From contig CAXXEO010000014.1 of the NCBI GenBank assembly GCA_963664585.2, positions 372,001 to 436,000 on the forward strand: DNA of 64,000 bases. The letters run 5' to 3'. Positions 62,523-64,000 of this stretch are shown in pieces; the stretch's first letter is position 1, and each line of letters opens with the position of its first letter. Position numbers and translations under genes: made by a program. The notes under the pieces were generated by a model. It was not told the DNA's origin, did not search any database, and was given only the letters and a program-made list of their open reading frames with translations. This DNA is from G963664585 sp963664585. GTDB lineage: Bacteria; Bacillota; Clostridia; Oscillospirales; Ruminococcaceae.

Positions 62523-62609
62523 TACTCATTCCCCTTTCTGAATTCTAAGCATTCACCTATTTTCTTCTCCCAACCCAGGCGCGGAAAGAAAGATAAGATA
62601 AAAATCGTT

Positions 62610-63996
62610 TTATTTCGATTTGGCCTTGATGAGATAATCGTCGATTTGCGATGTCTGCAGCATGACCGATTCAGAGGAAGGACCGCCATAGCTTTTGCGT
62701 GTGTCGACGCAGGTTTTTAGATCAATCGCCTGATAGATATCCTCCTCGAAAAGCGGGCAGACCTTTTGATATTCAGACAGGTCGAGAAAATCAAGGGTAA
62801 TATCCTTTTCGAGGCACAGTCCGACCAGTGTACCCGCAACCTTATAAGCGTCGCGGAAGGGCAGGCCCTTTTTGGTGAGATAATCCGCGCAATCGGTGGC
62901 GTTGATAAAGCCTTTTGAAGCGGCAGATTTCATGTTGCCCGTCTTCACGGTCATCGTCTCAAGCATCGGTGCGAATATAGTAAGGCATAGCTTTACATTG
63001 TCTACAGCGTCAAAAATCGCCTCTTTATCTTCTTGCATATCTTTGTTATAAGCGAGGGGTAAACCCTTCATCATGGTCAGAAGTGTAATTAGGCTGCCGT
63101 ATACACGACCTGTTTTTTCCACGCACCAGTTCGGCAACATCGGGATTCTTTTTCTGTGGCATGATGGAGGAGCCGGTGGAATAGGCATCATCCAGCTCGA
63201 TGAAGGAAAATTCGCTGCTGCACCAAAGAATAATTTCCTCTGAAAAGCGGCTAAGGTGCATCATCAAGATGGATAGGCCACTTGCCAATTCAAGCATATA
63301 ATCCCTGTCTGAAACGCCGTCGATGCTGTTCGTCATGGCACCCTCAAAGCCAAGAGCACGAGCGGTAAGATCGCGGTCGATGGGATATGTAGTCCCCGCC
63401 AGCGCACCGCTTCCGAGAGGAGACAGTCTCATTCGCTTTTTAGCGTCCGCTAGTCTGTCTAGATCCCGCAGAAACATGTTGGAATATGCGCAAAGGTGAT
63501 GACCGAAGGTAATTGGCTGACCACGCTGTAGATGAGTATAGCCCGGCATAATTGTTCCCGCGTGCGCTTTGGCAATCGTATTGACAACACCTGTCAAATG
63601 CAAAAGAAGTGAGACTATTTCGTCACATTCTCCTATTAGATAAAGCTTTTGGTCCAGGGCGATCTGATCGTTGCGGCTGCGGGCGGTGTGCAGCTTTTTG
63701 CCAACATCGCCGATCCGCTCGGTCAGTTCCGCCTCAATAAACATGTGAATGTCCTCAGCGTCTCCGGATATCAAAAGTTTGCCGCTTTCAATATCCGCGA
63801 GAATTTTCGTAAGGGTGCTTTGGATTTTATTGGCATCCTCTTTAGGAATAATGCCACAGCTTCCCAACATCCCCGCGTGTGCGATGCTGCCGGTAATGTC
63901 TTCTTTATACAAGCGGCTGTCAAAGCCTAAAGAAGAGTTAAAATCATTCACAGATTTGTTCAGTTCTTTTTTAAAACGCCCGGCCCACATTTTCAT
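62610..63996 (-). pseudogene. argH: Argininosuccinate lyase with one-base frameshift
   Basis: ArgH splits argininosuccinate into arginine and fumarate. It starts MKMWAGRFKKELN at 63996 (an ATG also at 63999; its ribosome site is outside the window). It contains HTARSRNDQIALD near residue 110 and the catalytic-loop signature GSSIMPQKKNPDVAELVRG near 280. Directly after it a run of six T on the + strand (63113-63118) puts the frame out. With five bases it would continue as KTGRVYGSLITLLTMMKGLP to 62610, about 461 residues. Gene order argH-argF on the minus strand suggests one operon. Real mutation or sequence error is open. Confidence 0.85.
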
Positions 63997-64000
63997 CATT

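Noticed and set aside
62302..62529. 75-residue frame beginning MSNVFTF as the N-terminus of argF
   Set aside because: It is in a different frame from the argF N-terminal sequence, which reads MFSHLLKLSDHS from 62522; the 75-residue frame is a shadow up to the indel and matches argF only after it.
63106..63120. Programmed -1 ribosomal frameshift in argH at a possible A-AAA-AAC slippery site
   Set aside because: The frame that restores the enzyme is +1 (loss of one base), not -1, so the slippery heptamer would move the ribosome the wrong way.

Overview
The window reads as the chromosome of an anaerobic, spore-forming member of the Clostridia. The support is a V/A-type rotary ATPase, a sodium-pump decarboxylase beta subunit, GerK-type germination genes, a YjdF protein and strong AGGAGG ribosome sites. 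An Oscillospiraceae/Ruminococcaceae-like host is my guess from gene content; there is no rRNA or tRNA here to test it.

Layout. 1-5.74 kb: the end of a V-type ATPase operon (E, C, F, A, B, D; + strand). 6.2-8.1 kb: an OadB-type membrane subunit, a 44-residue OadG-like peptide, and then a highly structured probable non-coding RNA. 8.2-9.4 kb: a cupin and a TIM-barrel protein. 9.5-23.2 kb (- strand): a cell-surface polysaccharide locus containing an LCP ligase, an initiating sugar-phosphate transferase, two GT2 enzymes, rmlA/D/B/C for dTDP-rhamnose, a Wzm/Wzt-type ABC exporter and a 1012-residue methyltransferase-GT2-GT2 fusion. 23.6-30.4 kb: an IS200 element, a MarR/MFS pair with a perfect operator palindrome, clpB, and an unrecognised ribbon-helix-helix-like protein. 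31.3-40.1 kb: a complete-looking aromatic operon (aroF, aroB, aroA, aroC, pheA, aroE and an aroK-tyrA fusion) behind an aromatic-residue-rich leader peptide and attenuator. 40.2-51.8 kb: a branched-chain operon (ilvB, N, C, D, leuA, cimA, leuC, D, B) behind an Ile/Val/Leu-rich leader peptide and attenuator. 52-55.4 kb: PadR plus a membrane protein, a FlxA-like protein, mgsA, and yjdF with a leader that can hide its own ribosome site. 55.7-60.5 kb: a germination operon (gerKB, gerKC, gerKA) in which gerKB is split by an IS30-family element and also frameshifted. 60.9-64 kb: TrmO, then argF and argH, each with a one-base frameshift.

The two amino-acid operons sit back to back and use the same design: promoter, a 45-residue leader peptide rich in the end-product residues, a strong terminator, then the biosynthetic genes. 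Both run from central intermediates to final products. The aromatic operon lacks only a 3-dehydroquinate dehydratase. The branched operon supplies Val and Leu and, through citramalate, the Ile precursor.

The most unusual layer is non-coding. Seven copies of a ~106 bp palindromic element (family A), three of a second element (family B) and many single intergenic hairpins share a GC-rich core of the form CCCCGCC-GAAG-GGCGGGG, while their outer arms differ. One family A copy carries what looks like the excision scar of the same IS30 element that is intact in gerKB. The structured RNA at 7.8-8.07 kb is the best candidate for something not covered by protein annotation. Four one-base indels in short homopolymers cluster in the last 7 kb; they could be real decay or sequence error.
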